Shown here one piece after another: positions 1 through 10,021 of a stretch of 64,000 bases of DNA. Origin of the DNA: Ktedonobacter robiniae (GTDB lineage Bacteria; Chloroflexota; Ktedonobacteria; Ktedonobacterales; Ktedonobacteraceae); the NCBI RefSeq assembly GCF_016587375.1, contig NZ_BNJG01000002.1, forward strand, positions 930,001 through 994,000, written 5' to 3'. The position numbers and the translations under genes are program-made. Positions within the stretch are counted from its first letter, which is position 1; every line of letters starts with the position of its first letter. Under the pieces are notes generated by a model. That model worked only from the letters and a program-made list of their open reading frames with translations. It did no database searches and was not told the origin of the DNA.

Positions 1-3000
1 GAGTACCTCGCGCCATATACTCGCTAACTGCTGTTCCACCTGTGTACGAGGCATTTGCTCTTCACTCAGCGTCTCCACCTCACCCCATTGAGGCTGCGGC
101 AACGCCCGTTTATCCACCTTCCCATTGGGCGTCAATGGCAACGCCTCCAACCAGACAAAGGCCGCTGGCACCATGTACTCCGGTAAGCGCTCACGTGTAT
201 ACGCTCGCAATGCTTCCGCCGTTGGGGTCTCCTCGCTCTGCCTCAGCAAGTAAGCAACGAGACGCTTCTCCCCTGGTCGATCCTCGCGCAGGATCACTGT
301 TGCCGAACGCACTGCCGGATGCTTGAGCAACTGGCTCTCAATCTCTCCCGTCTCAATACGATAGCCTCTCAGCTTGACCTGCCCATCCTCTCGCCCAACA
401 AACTCCACCGTTCCATCCGCTCGCGCTCTCACCAGGTCCCCGTCCGGTACAACCGCGCCCCTTCCTCCTCGCTGAACGGATCGGGCACAAACCGCTCAGC
501 GGTCAACACTGGCTGGTTGAGATATCCTCGGGCCAGTCCCTCCCCACCCAGGTAGAGCTCCCCTATCACCCCAATGGGCACCAATTGCTGATATGCATCA
601 AGCACATAGGCTCGTGTATTGCCGATGGGACGACCAATTGGGATGGTTGCCTCCTCTTCCGCTACAAACTCAACCTGGAAGGAGAGTGCATAGGTCGTAC
701 ATTCCGTCGGACCATATATGTGCCGCAACCGCCCAGGGGCTCCCACCTGTTGGATGGCTCGTATCCAGCGTGGCTCAACCGCTTCACCGCCGACTAAGAG
801 GGTTTGCAATGAGGAAAAGGCTGTCGGCTCCTGCTGGGCAATCTGATTGACCAGGGCCGTCGTCAAAAAGAGCGTAGTGATCTCTTGCTGGCGCAAGGTG
901 CTCGCCAACGCCTGGGGCTGCAACAGCGCCTCCTGACTCAGACACATCAGTCTCGCGCCATGGGTCAATGCCGCCCAGATCTCGAAGGTCAGCGCATCAA
1001 AGGCCACGCTCGATGCTCCCCCTACCCGGTCCTGCGCGCTCAGCGCCACATACGTTGGAGCATAGACCAGGTCCACGATATTGCGATGGGTCACCTGGAC
1101 ACCCTTGGGCAAGCCTGTTGATCCTGAGGTATACATCACATATGCCAGGTTCGTTGCTCCTACCCCACTTGCCACATTCGTTACCGGATAGGGTGACAAA
1201 ACAGCATCCAAGGCATCCAGAGCAAGCACGCGGCTTCCTGCTTCTGACAGATCCGCTTGCAAATCTTTCCTGCTCAGCACCAGGAAAGCACCCGAATCCT
1301 TGAGCATGTACGCTAACCGTTCACGCGGATACCCCGGATCCAGGGGCACATATGCCCCTCCCGCCTTTAAGACGGCGAGCAGCGCCACCACCAGTTCAAT
1401 CGAGCGAGGGAGGCAGACCCCTACCCGTACCTCTGGACCGACCCCCTGCTCCCTCAGGTAGTGCGCCAGACGGTTTGCTCGCTCGTTGAGTTCTCCATAG
1501 CTCAGTTCCCCCATCTCGTCGCTGACGGCTATGTCGCCAGGACGCACCCGCGCCTGCTCTTCGACAAAAGTATGCACACAACGTTCTCGTGGAAACGCCT
1601 GTGCGGTCTGGTTCCACTCCACTATCTGGAGCGCCCTCTCCGACTCACTGAGCATCCCTAGTTGCATAACCGACTGCTCTGGGTCCGCGACAAGACCCTG
1701 CAAGACTGCGAGCCAGTGTTCGCACAGCCGCATGATACTTGCCGCGTCGTGTAGGGCCGTGTTGTATTCTAGCAGGCCCTCTATCCCTTTGGGCGTCTCC
1801 CAGGCCAGGACGGTAAGCTCAAACTTGGCCGTGTGACTTGCCCATGGCTCAACGTGTAAGCGCAGCCCCGGTCCCAGTTCCTGGCTTTCTGGGGGCAATT
1901 CTTCCCAGGCAAAGGCCACCTGCACCAGTGGCGTCGCGCTCCCCACGCGCTCGGGCCTGAGCACCTCAACCAGCTTCTCCAATGGCAACTCGGCATGTCC
2001 CTGAGCCGTCAACAGGCGTTCTCGCACCCGTTGCACCAGTTCGCGTCCATTGGGCTCGCCTTGCACATCCGCACGCACCACCAGGGTATTGACCAGCATT
2101 CCGATGAGGTCCTCGGCTTCAACCTGCCTGCGTGTATGCACTGGCATCCCTAGCAGGAAATCCTGCTGGCGACTATAGCGACTCAGCACGACTTCCAGCC
2201 CTGCCAGCAGCACCATATAGAGCGTGCAGCCTTCCTGGCGTGTGAAAGCTTTCAACTGGTCCGTTAAAGTCTCAGATAACATAAACTTCTGGCTAGCGCC
2301 CTGAAAGCCTGGTACGCCTGTACGCGGTAAAGAGGTTGGAAGATCGAGGGAGGTGGGCGCTCCTGCTACCTCCCTTTGCCAGAAGGCCAATTCTTCCGCT
2401 AGCGCCTCGCCTTGCAACCATTCTCGTTGCCAGCGAGCGTAATCGGCATACTGAATGGGCAAGGGTGACAATTGCACGCTCATTCCTGTTACTCTTGCCT
2501 GGTAGAGTGCCTTCAGTTCGCGAAAGAAGATTTCAAGCGACCAACCATCGAAGACGAGGTGATGAGCAGTAAAAAGGAGATAGTGTTCCTCAAGCTGACA
2601 GCGTAGCAGCAGGGCACGTACCAGCGGCGCAGTTTCCAGGTCAAAGGTGGTATCTGCCTCTTGCTGGACCGCCAATCGCAACGCCTCCTCTCGCTCCGCT
2701 CTATTCTGGGCTGATAGGTCAAGAAGAGGCAAAGAGAGTTTGACATCTTGCTCAACTACCTGATAGGGACGCCCCTCCTGCTCATGAAAGCTTGTGCGTA
2801 GGCTCTCATGGCGCGCTATAAGAAAATTCAGGCTAGCTTCCAGGGCATCGACCTGCAACGATCCTTCCAACCGCAACACAAGTGGCACATTATAGAAAGG
2901 ATTATTCGGCTCCAACTGCGCCAAGAACCAGAGCGGCTCTTGCTCGTAGGCGAGAGGAATTGGCGATCCATCATTATACGCGCCACGTGTGATTGGAGGC

Positions 3001-3101
3001 CTGACGGATACGTTGAACCCTTCTTCCGCGAGCAACAATGCTAAAAGTTCACCCTGCTGCTCGGAAAACGCCTGCTCCTGGCTCATATCGTTAGGCTCCA
3101 T
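1..3101 (-). CDS. Non-ribosomal peptide synthetase, C-A-T..., 3' part beyond the window, one frameshift
   Basis: Cytoplasmic megasynthase that adds amino acids to the peptide. Visible order is a condensation domain (HHLVFDG active site), then an adenylation domain (YTSGSTGLPKG, YGPTE), then the start of a carrier domain cut by the window edge. By alignment to GrsA the pocket reads D-A-F-F-L-G-I-T-Y plus the usual Lys, close to known Ile/Val codes, so a branched aliphatic residue is inferred. The start ATG lies 2 bp after the stop of the preceding NRPS gene, so the two are co-translated. The frame breaks at a run of four C at 438-441, giving TGTW-stop; the near-identical partner module has five C there (3823-3827) and reads TGDLVRA. 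The correct frame resumes to base 1. Either a sequencing error or a real one-base loss. Confidence 0.93.
48..2262 (-). repeat. NRPS module repeat, copy A
   Basis: This stretch is almost identical to 3433-5648 at an offset of 3385-3386 bp. The closest blocks are about 48-637, 755-1652 and 1795-2262. Between them are short islands of divergence at about 638-755 (A-domain core A5 with pocket residues) and 1653-1794 (the linker end of the C domain). The pattern indicates a recent module duplication or gene conversion. Confidence 0.85.
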
Positions 3102-3103
3102 AC

Positions 3104-6100
3104 TTATTCCACTCTTCTCTTTGCTTTCAGTTGTACCTCTAGCTCCTCAGCTGACATCTTGCTAATTCGTAGCAACAGGCGCGCACTTGCGTTTGCTAGG
3201 CCTGGTACCTGCTCATATCTTGGCAAGATTGCCGCAAAATCCGCCAGGGTTGGCACTTCAAAGAGCACACGAACTGGAACCTCCAACCTCAGACGGCTCC
3301 GCACACGCGAGATGCACTGGATTGCTAGCAAAGAGTGCCCTCCCAAGTCAAAGAAGCTCGCATTCCGGCTTATACGCGGTATCTCCAGAACCTCTGCCCA
3401 GATGGCCGCCAGCGCCTTCTCTAAATCGGTATGAGGCATTTGCTCTTCACTCAGCATCCCCACCTCACCCCACTGGGGCTGCGGCAAAGCCCGTTTATCC
3501 ACCTTCCCATTGGGCGTCAATGGCAACGCCTCCAACCAGGCAAAGGCTGCTGGCACCATGTACTCCGGTAAGCGCTCACGTGTATACGCTCGCAATGCTT
3601 CCGCCGTTGGGGTCTCCTCGCTCTGCCTCAGCAAGTAAGCAACGAGACGCTTCTCCCCTGGTCGATCCTCGCGCAGGATCACTGTTGCCGAACGCACTGC
3701 CGGATGCTTGAGCAACTGGCTCTCAATCTCTCCCGTCTCAATACGATAGCCTCTCAGCTTGACCTGCCCATCCTCTCGCCCAACAAACTCCACCGTTCCA
3801 TCCGCTCGCGCTCTCACCAGGTCCCCCGTCCGGTACAACCGCGCCCCTTCCTCCTCGCTGAACGGATCAGGCACAAACCGCTCAGCGGTCAACACTGGCT
3901 GATTGAGATACCCTCGGGCCAGTCCCTCCCCACCCAGGTAGAGCTCCCCTATCACCCCAATGGGCACCAATTGCTGATATGCATCAAGTACGTAGGCTCG
4001 TGTATTGCCGATGGGGCGACCAATTGGGATGGTTATGTCCTCTTCACCCACGCGCTCAATTTGGAAGGAAAGCGCAAAGGTGGTATATTCTGTTGGGCCA
4101 TATGCATTTCTTAGTTGCCCGGGTGCGCCCGCTTCTTGCATGACCCGTATCCAGCGTGGCTCAACCGCTTCACCGCCGACTAAGAGGGTTTGCAATGAGG
4201 AAAAGGCTGTCGGCTCCTGCTGCACAACCTGATTGACCAGGGCCGCCGTCAAAAAGAGCGTAGTGATCTCTTGCTGGCGCAAGGTGCTCGCCAACACCTG
4301 GGGCTGCAACAGCGCCTCCTGATTCAGACACATCAGTCTCGCACCATGGATCAATGTCGCCCAGATCTCAAAGGTCAGCGCATCAAAGGCTACGCTCGAT
4401 GCTCCCCCTACCCGATCCTGCGCGCTCAGCGCCACATACGTTGGAGCATAGACCAGGTCCACGATATTGCGATGGGTCACCTGGACACCCTTGGGCAAGC
4501 CTGTTGATCCTGAGGTATACATCACATATGCCAGGTTCGTTGCTCCTACCCCACTTGCCACATTCGTTACCGGATAGGGTGACAAAACAGCATCCAAGGC
4601 ATCCAGAGCAAGCACGCGGCTTCCTGCTTCTGACAGATCCGCTTGCAAATCTTTCCTGCTCAGCACCAGGAAAGCACCCGAATCCTTGAGCATGTACGCT
4701 AACCGTTCACGCGGATACCCCGGATCCAGGGGCACATATGCCCCTCCCGCCTTTAAGACGGCGAGCAGCGCCACCACCAGTTCAATCGAGCGAGGGAGGC
4801 AGACCCCTACCCGTACCTCTGGACCGACCCCCTGCTCCCTCAGGTAGTGCGCCAGACGGTTTGCTCGCTCGTTGAGTTCTCCATAGCTCAGTTCCCCCAT
4901 CTCGTCGCTGACGGCTATGTCGCCAGGACGCACCCGCGCCTGCTCTTCGACAAAAGTATGCACACAACGTTCTCGTGGAAACGCCTGTGCGGTCTGGTTC
5001 CATTCCACTATCTGGAGCGCCCTCTCCGACTCACTGAGTAACGCTACCTGCTGAACCGATTTTTCCGGGTTTGTGACAAAACCCCGTAGGGCCGCACACC
5101 AGTGTTCGCACAACCGGGTTATGCTTGCCGCCTGGTGCAAGGCTGTGTTGTATTCCAGCAAACCCTGTACCCCTTCCGGTGTCTCCCAGGCCAGGACAGT
5201 AAGCTCAAACTTGGCCGTGTGACTTGCCCATGGCTCAACGTGTAAGCGCAGCCCCGGTCCCAGTTCCTGGCTTTCTGGAGGCGCTTCCTCCCAGGCAAAG
5301 GCCACCTGCACCAGTGGCGTCGCGCTCCCCACGCGCTCGGGCCTGAGCACCTCAACCAGCTTCTCCAATGGCAACTCGGCATGTCCCTGAGCCGTCAACA
5401 GGCGTTCTCGCACCCGTTGCACCAGTTCGCGTCCATTGGGCTCGCCTTGCACATCCGCACGCACCACCAGGGTATTGACCAGCATTCCGATGAGGTCCTC
5501 GGCTTCAACCTGCCTGCGTGTATGCACTGGCATCCCTAACAGGAAATCCTGCTGGCGACTATAACGACTCAGCACAACTTCCAGCCCTGCCAGCAGCACC
5601 ATATAGAGCGTGCAGCCTTCCTGGCGTGTAAAAGCTTTCAACTGTTCCGTCAGATCTTGCGGCAACGCAAATGAACATGTTGCGCCACGCGAGCTTGAGC
5701 CTGGTATACGAGGAGAATCGGTCGGAAGATCCAGGAAGGTTGGCGCACCTGCCACCTCCCTTTGCCAGAACTCCAGTTCTTCCGCCAGCGTCTCCCCCTG
5801 CAACCACTCCCGTTGCCAGCGGGCATAATCTGCATACTGAATAGGCAATGGGGGCAATTGTGTGCCTGTTCCTGTCACCCTGGCCTGGTAGAATATCCTT
5901 AATTCGCGGAAGAAGATCTCCTGAGAGAGGCCGTCAAAGACGAGGTGGTGCGCCGTCAGCAATAGAACATGCTTTTCAGGACCAAAGCGTACCAGTTGGA
6001 CACGCACCAGTGGGGCTTGCTTCAAGTCGAAGGGAGTGTTCGCCTCTCGCTGACAACTTTGCTCATAGTGCGCACACTGCTCCGCCTCACTGTACTCCGA

Positions 6101-8344
6101 CAGGTCAAGCAGTGGCAGAGAGAGTGTGACCCCCGACTTACTAACTTGAAAGGGAATGCCATCGCGTTCATGAAAACTCGTGCGCAGGCTTTCATGGCGC
6201 TCAACAATTGCGTTCAGGCTCTCTTCTAGAGCCTTGACCTGTAATGGACCTTCCAGTTGCAAGAGCAACGTTGTGTTGTAGGCAGGGCTTAATGGATCAA
6301 ACTGTGCCAGAAACCAGAGTTGCTCCTGTTCATAGGCAAGGGGGACCTCAGCCTCCAGCTTCCGAGCACGTAGCAATGGTTTGCTGCTTGCCTTTTCATC
6401 CCGTGTCAATGCCTCTATGCGCGCCGCGAGCGCCGCCAATATTGGATCTTCAAAGAGTGCACGTACCGGTAGATTCACTTGCAGGCGATTGCGCACACGC
6501 GAGATCAACTGGGTCGCCAGCAACGAATGGCCCCCTAGCTCAAAGAAGTTCGCTTCCCGACTCACCTGTTGTATACCAAATGCCTCCGCCCAGGCCTCGG
6601 CGAGTGCCTGCTCTGTTGGCGTACGTGGCATCTGCTCCGCGCGCAGTTCTACCGAGTATTCCCACTGAGGCGCAGGTAAGGCCTGCCGATCCACTTTCTT
6701 ATTGAGTGTGAGAGGAAACTCCTGTAGCCAGACAAAAGCAGCAGGCACCATTGCTTGTGGCAATTCTGCCTGGAGAGCCTGTCGCAACTCATTGGTCGTC
6801 AGAGGTACCATCTCTCCCTTATTCGCCCTGGCGACAAGGTACGCTACAAGGCGTTTATCACCAGGCCGATCTTCGCGCATCCTCACAATGACATCTCTCA
6901 CACCAGGAAGACGGCCAAGTACAGCCTCAATCTCCTCGGTTTCAATACGGATACCTCGCACTTTCACCTGGTGATCAACACGCCCGAGGAACTCCAGATC
7001 GCCATCTGGTAAATAGCGCGCTACATCACCCGTACGGTAGAGCCTCGCGCCATCTCGTTTACTGAAGGGATGAGGCACAAATCGCTCGGCAGTTAGCTCC
7101 GGGCGCTGAAAGTACCCATACGCCAGACCCTCGTCTCCCCCTAAGTAGAGCTCACCCTCCGTTCCCGCTGGCACAGGCTGCAAAGCGTCATCGAGCACAT
7201 AGGTTTCCATCCCGGGCATCGCCTTACCAATGGGCAGGTTTTGCAGGCTCGTATCCCCATTATATTTCCACGATGTCACACTGACCGCAGCCTCAGTTGG
7301 ACCATAAAATTGATAGAAATCGACTGGCACTCGCGCCAATAGACGCGGAGGTAAGGTGACTGGCACCGCTTCGCCGCCTGAATAAATCGCGCGCAGACTG
7401 GTGCAGTTCTCCAACCCAGGCATCTCCACCAATACCTGGAGAACGGCGGGGGTAAAAAACGAAGCGGTAATACGCTGCTCATGCATCAGCGCTACCAGGT
7501 ACTCGGCATCAAGCTGCCTGGCAGGGTCCACCATCACCGAACGCGCCCCACTCAGCCAGGGGCCAAAGAACTCCCAGGTCGAGGCATCAAAACCAAATGA
7601 GGTGAACTGAAAGACGCTATCCCCTGGCCGCAAGGGGTTCTCGCAGTACGCCCATAGCAGTCGATTCGCGATTGCGCGCTGTGAAATCATGACTCCCTTG
7701 GGACGACCTGTAGAGCCAGAGGTATACATGATATACGCGATATTTGCAGGAGTTGCCGTAACTGGCGGGTTCGTAATATGCTGCTGCTCCAACCCCGCTC
7801 TGTCTGTGTCTAAATACACGTTTGTGGTCTTGTTCTCGGGAAGCCTATCACATAAATGCTTCATGGTCACCAGCACAAGTGGTTGCGCATCCTCTACCAT
7901 AAACCGCAGGCGCTCTGGTGGATATTGCGGATCCAGGGGCACATACGTTCCGCCAGATTTAAGTACTCCCAGCAATCCAACCGCCATCTCCACCGTTCGC
8001 TCCAGGCAGATGCCCACTCTCACCTCTGGACCAACTCCCAATGCTCGTAGCAGGTGTGCGACCTGGTTTGCGCGCTCATTCAACTCCTGGTAGCTCACGT
8101 CCTGCCCATCGTACCAGAGCGCACTAGCAGTCGGATTTTGTTCCGCCTGAGCCTCAAATAATTGCACGATACACGTATCTTTGAAGCGAACATCTTCCCG
8201 CATGGCTTTATAAGCAGCCACTTGTGCAGCGCTTTCAGACATGATTGGATCAAAGCTATGCATGGTTTCTCCACCCTCTAGCGGTCGGAATGGGGTCAAC
8301 TTAATAGTTCTCAATAGTTCGTACAATTCATGATGTGCGTGCAT
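3104..8344 (-). CDS. Non-ribosomal peptide synthetase, A-T-C-A-T
   Basis: Bimodular synthetase of 1746 residues. Domains in order: A1 (about 50-560, YTSGSTGRPKG, YGPTE), carrier 1 (LGGHSLLATQ near 617), C (about 680-1100, HHLVFDG), A2 (about 1130-1630) and carrier 2 (LGGHSLLAIQ). There is no C domain before A1, so by layout this is a starting module, or else a C domain acting in trans joins the fatty acyl chain. The A2 pocket reads D-A-F-F-L-G-A-T-F-K, Ile/Val-like. The A1 pocket (D-A-W-F-Y-G-F-V-S) matches no code I know. The start codon overlaps the stop of the MFS gene (TAATG), and the next NRPS gene begins 2 bp after the stop, so transporter and both synthetases form one translationally coupled unit. 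Confidence 0.95.
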   Translation of the reverse strand: MHAHHELYELLRTIKLTPFRPLEGGETMHSFDPIMSESAAQVAAYKAMREDVRFKDTCIVQLFEAQAEQNPTASALWYDGQDVSYQELNERANQVAHLLRALGVGPEVRVGICLERTVEMAVGLLGVLKSGGTYVPLDPQYPPERLRFMVEDAQPLVLVTMKHLCDRLPENKTTNVYLDTDRAGLEQQHITNPPVTATPANIAYIMYTSGSTGRPKGVMISQRAIANRLLWAYCENPLRPGDSVFQFTSFGFDASTWEFFGPWLSGARSVMVDPARQLDAEYLVALMHEQRITASFFTPAVLQVLVEMPGLENCTSLRAIYSGGEAVPVTLPPRLLARVPVDFYQFYGPTEAAVSVTSWKYNGDTSLQNLPIGKAMPGMETYVLDDALQPVPAGTEGELYLGGDEGLAYGYFQRPELTAERFVPHPFSKRDGARLYRTGDVARYLPDGDLEFLGRVDHQVKVRGIRIETEEIEAVLGRLPGVRDVIVRMREDRPGDKRLVAYLVARANKGEMVPLTTNELRQALQAELPQAMVPAAFVWLQEFPLTLNKKVDRQALPAPQWEYSVELRAEQMPRTPTEQALAEAWAEAFGIQQVSREANFFELGGHSLLATQLISRVRNRLQVNLPVRALFEDPILAALAARIEALTRDEKASSKPLLRARKLEAEVPLAYEQEQLWFLAQFDPLSPAYNTTLLLQLEGPLQVKALEESLNAIVERHESLRTSFHERDGIPFQVSKSGVTLSLPLLDLSEYSEAEQCAHYEQSCQREANTPFDLKQAPLVRVQLVRFGPEKHVLLLTAHHLVFDGLSQEIFFRELRIFYQARVTGTGTQLPPLPIQYADYARWQREWLQGETLAEELEFWQREVAGAPTFLDLPTDSPRIPGSSSRGATCSFALPQDLTEQLKAFTRQEGCTLYMVLLAGLEVVLSRYSRQQDFLLGMPVHTRRQVEAEDLIGMLVNTLVVRADVQGEPNGRELVQRVRERLLTAQGHAELPLEKLVEVLRPERVGSATPLVQVAFAWEEAPPESQELGPGLRLHVEPWASHTAKFELTVLAWETPEGVQGLLEYNTALHQAASITRLCEHWCAALRGFVTNPEKSVQQVALLSESERALQIVEWNQTAQAFPRERCVHTFVEEQARVRPGDIAVSDEMGELSYGELNERANRLAHYLREQGVGPEVRVGVCLPRSIELVVALLAVLKAGGAYVPLDPGYPRERLAYMLKDSGAFLVLSRKDLQADLSEAGSRVLALDALDAVLSPYPVTNVASGVGATNLAYVMYTSGSTGLPKGVQVTHRNIVDLVYAPTYVALSAQDRVGGASSVAFDALTFEIWATLIHGARLMCLNQEALLQPQVLASTLRQQEITTLFLTAALVNQVVQQEPTAFSSLQTLLVGGEAVEPRWIRVMQEAGAPGQLRNAYGPTEYTTFALSFQIERVGEEDITIPIGRPIGNTRAYVLDAYQQLVPIGVIGELYLGGEGLARGYLNQPVLTAERFVPDPFSEEEGARLYRTGDLVRARADGTVEFVGREDGQVKLRGYRIETGEIESQLLKHPAVRSATVILREDRPGEKRLVAYLLRQSEETPTAEALRAYTRERLPEYMVPAAFAWLEALPLTPNGKVDKRALPQPQWGEVGMLSEEQMPHTDLEKALAAIWAEVLEIPRISRNASFFDLGGHSLLAIQCISRVRSRLRLEVPVRVLFEVPTLADFAAILPRYEQVPGLANASARLLLRISKMSAEELEVQLKAKRRVE
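3433..5648 (-). repeat. NRPS module repeat, copy B
   Basis: Partner of 48-2262. It covers the carrier-domain entry, A2 and most of the C domain of the A-T-C-A-T synthetase. Copy B keeps five C at 3823-3827 and so keeps the reading frame that copy A loses. Confidence 0.85.
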
Positions 8345-9711
8345 TATTGCAATTCGCGCACACCACGAAAACTAAGTGCGATCAGGCATAGGGCCAGGCT
8401 CACGATTCCACCAACAACGAAGACTGGAGCTGCTCCAAACAGATCCGTCAGCACGCCAACCAGGGCATAGCCAATCGGCAAGAGCGCGAAAGAACCAAGC
8501 ATATCAATGCTACTCACACGCCCCAACTTATCGCCAGGTACCTTCTCCTGTAGTAAGGTAATCCAGATAATCGAGAAGAATCCCAGGCACCCGCCTCCTA
8601 TGAGAGCCGCCACCGTTACCACTACTGGCTCCCAACTCTTTGGTAAGGGCAGGCCGAACGTGATCATGGCCGCACTAAGGCCAATGAGTCCGAGAAAGAT
8701 GAGCAAGCCTCGCCGCTTCTGCAATTGAATTTGCCCTACCAGAAGCATCGCGATAGTCGCGCCAATGGAGTTCGCCATGACAATTGTTCCCAGGAGCCAC
8801 GCACCTGCGCCGTAGAAGTCATGCACAAGTTTGGGTGTTGCGACCTGGCTGGGTCCGGAGATCACGATGTTGCACAAAGCTGAGATTGGAATAATGACAC
8901 GTAACCAGGGCGATTTGAGGACGTAGCGAAACCCTTCACCCGCGTCTTTGAAGAGGCTACGTACATGCCCAATCATCCCTACGGGTGTAGTTGAATCTGA
9001 CGATGCAACTGTTGCGCTTTCCTGTGCTGCGGGAACACCTTCTAACCCGGCGGGCTCATCCACTTGCTTGAGGTCGGTCGAAGGGAGAGCGCTTGCCTGG
9101 GACTGAGCAGGTAGACGCAATAGCAAAATACATATCGCCGAAACGATAAATGTTACGCCATTGAAGGCAAAGGCACTGGCCGGGCTTGTAAATAATGTAA
9201 TACTGCCAGCCGCCACTGCTGACCCAAGGATCAAGCCCACCTTTTGACTGATACCCGTTAAGGCATTGGCTGATGAGAGGGCTTCCTTCTCCACCAGTTG
9301 CGGGATGATCGCCTGATAAGCTGGATTGAAAAAGCCATCTACAATTCCAAATAAAAGCGCAAGCCCTACCAGGTGCCACACCTGAAGTACATGCATCCAG
9401 CTGAGCAAGGCAACCACCAGCACAATAACAGCGCGTGCACTATCGGAACAGAGCAAGATCAGGCGACGTGGTAAACGGTCAGCGGCCACGCCACCGATCA
9501 AAAAGAACAGGATACGTGGAATCGTTCCAGCGACAAGCACTCCAGCTATGGCGGTTCCAGAGCCCGTCAAAACAAGCACCTGCCAGGCCAGGGCAATATA
9601 AAACGTTCCATCCCCAAGCGAAGAAATAGCCTGACCCAACCAGAGCAGGGCAAAGGCGCGGGATTGTAACGCACGTGGGTAACGCGTTAGGCCAGTTGCA
9701 GCTTGACTCAT
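8344..9711 (-). CDS. MFS transporter, probable exporter of the peptide
   Basis: Inner-membrane major facilitator protein of 455 residues with about 12 hydrophobic segments and a charged central loop (about residues 205-245). It resembles the MFS_3/EntS-like group often placed in NRPS clusters as product exporters. The N-terminus (SQAATGLTRYPRALQ) leads straight into TM1 (FALLWLGQAISSLGDG), and motif-A-like residues follow TM2 (AADRLPRR). Its stop overlaps the start of the A-T-C-A-T NRPS gene (TAATG). Export of the peptide is inferred from this coupling; substrate unknown. Confidence 0.88.
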   Translation of the reverse strand: MSQAATGLTRYPRALQSRAFALLWLGQAISSLGDGTFYIALAWQVLVLTGSGTAIAGVLVAGTIPRILFFLIGGVAADRLPRRLILLCSDSARAVIVLVVALLSWMHVLQVWHLVGLALLFGIVDGFFNPAYQAIIPQLVEKEALSSANALTGISQKVGLILGSAVAAGSITLFTSPASAFAFNGVTFIVSAICILLLRLPAQSQASALPSTDLKQVDEPAGLEGVPAAQESATVASSDSTTPVGMIGHVRSLFKDAGEGFRYVLKSPWLRVIIPISALCNIVISGPSQVATPKLVHDFYGAGAWLLGTIVMANSIGATIAMLLVGQIQLQKRRGLLIFLGLIGLSAAMITFGLPLPKSWEPVVVTVAALIGGGCLGFFSIIWITLLQEKVPGDKLGRVSSIDMLGSFALLPIGYALVGVLTDLFGAAPVFVVGGIVSLALCLIALSFRGVRELQ

Positions 9712-9787
9712 AAATTTACATACCTCCCTGTACGAAATACTGACACTGCAAAAATAAATAGAGGCTTATCGGATAGGAAAAGCTTGC

Positions 9788-10021
9788 TTAATTGCGCTCT
9801 TTTTCCGGGAGGGCCTCCCAGATCTCAGAAAGACTGGTCAATTGACGAAGTTGCTCGGTGGAGAACTGTACCGCAAACTCTTGCTCAATCTCCATCATCA
9901 AACGTAGATGACCCAGCGAATCCCAGGCTTCAATATCGCCCATTCCAGTTTCCAATGTCAGGCTCTCTTCAGGAACCCTGAAAACCTGGGCAGCCGTCTT
10001 AATCAGTTGTTGGTGCGGCAT
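9788..10021 (-). CDS. Stand-alone acyl carrier protein
   Basis: Carrier protein of 77 residues with a phosphopantetheine serine in DSLGHL. Its first 23 bp overlap the end of the FkbH-like gene, which implies translational coupling. In known FkbH systems a dedicated small ACP receives the glyceryl unit made from 1,3-bisphosphoglycerate. This is its likely role here, inferred from the overlap and from the absence of any other free ACP nearby. Confidence 0.88.
   Translation of the reverse strand: MPHQQLIKTAAQVFRVPEESLTLETGMGDIEAWDSLGHLRLMMEIEQEFAVQFSTEQLRQLTSLSEIWEALPEKERN

Noticed and set aside
438..441. Programmed ribosomal frameshift in the NRPS gene
   Set aside because: The run is only four C in a non-slippery context, and the near-identical partner copy simply has one more C; an indel is the simpler explanation.
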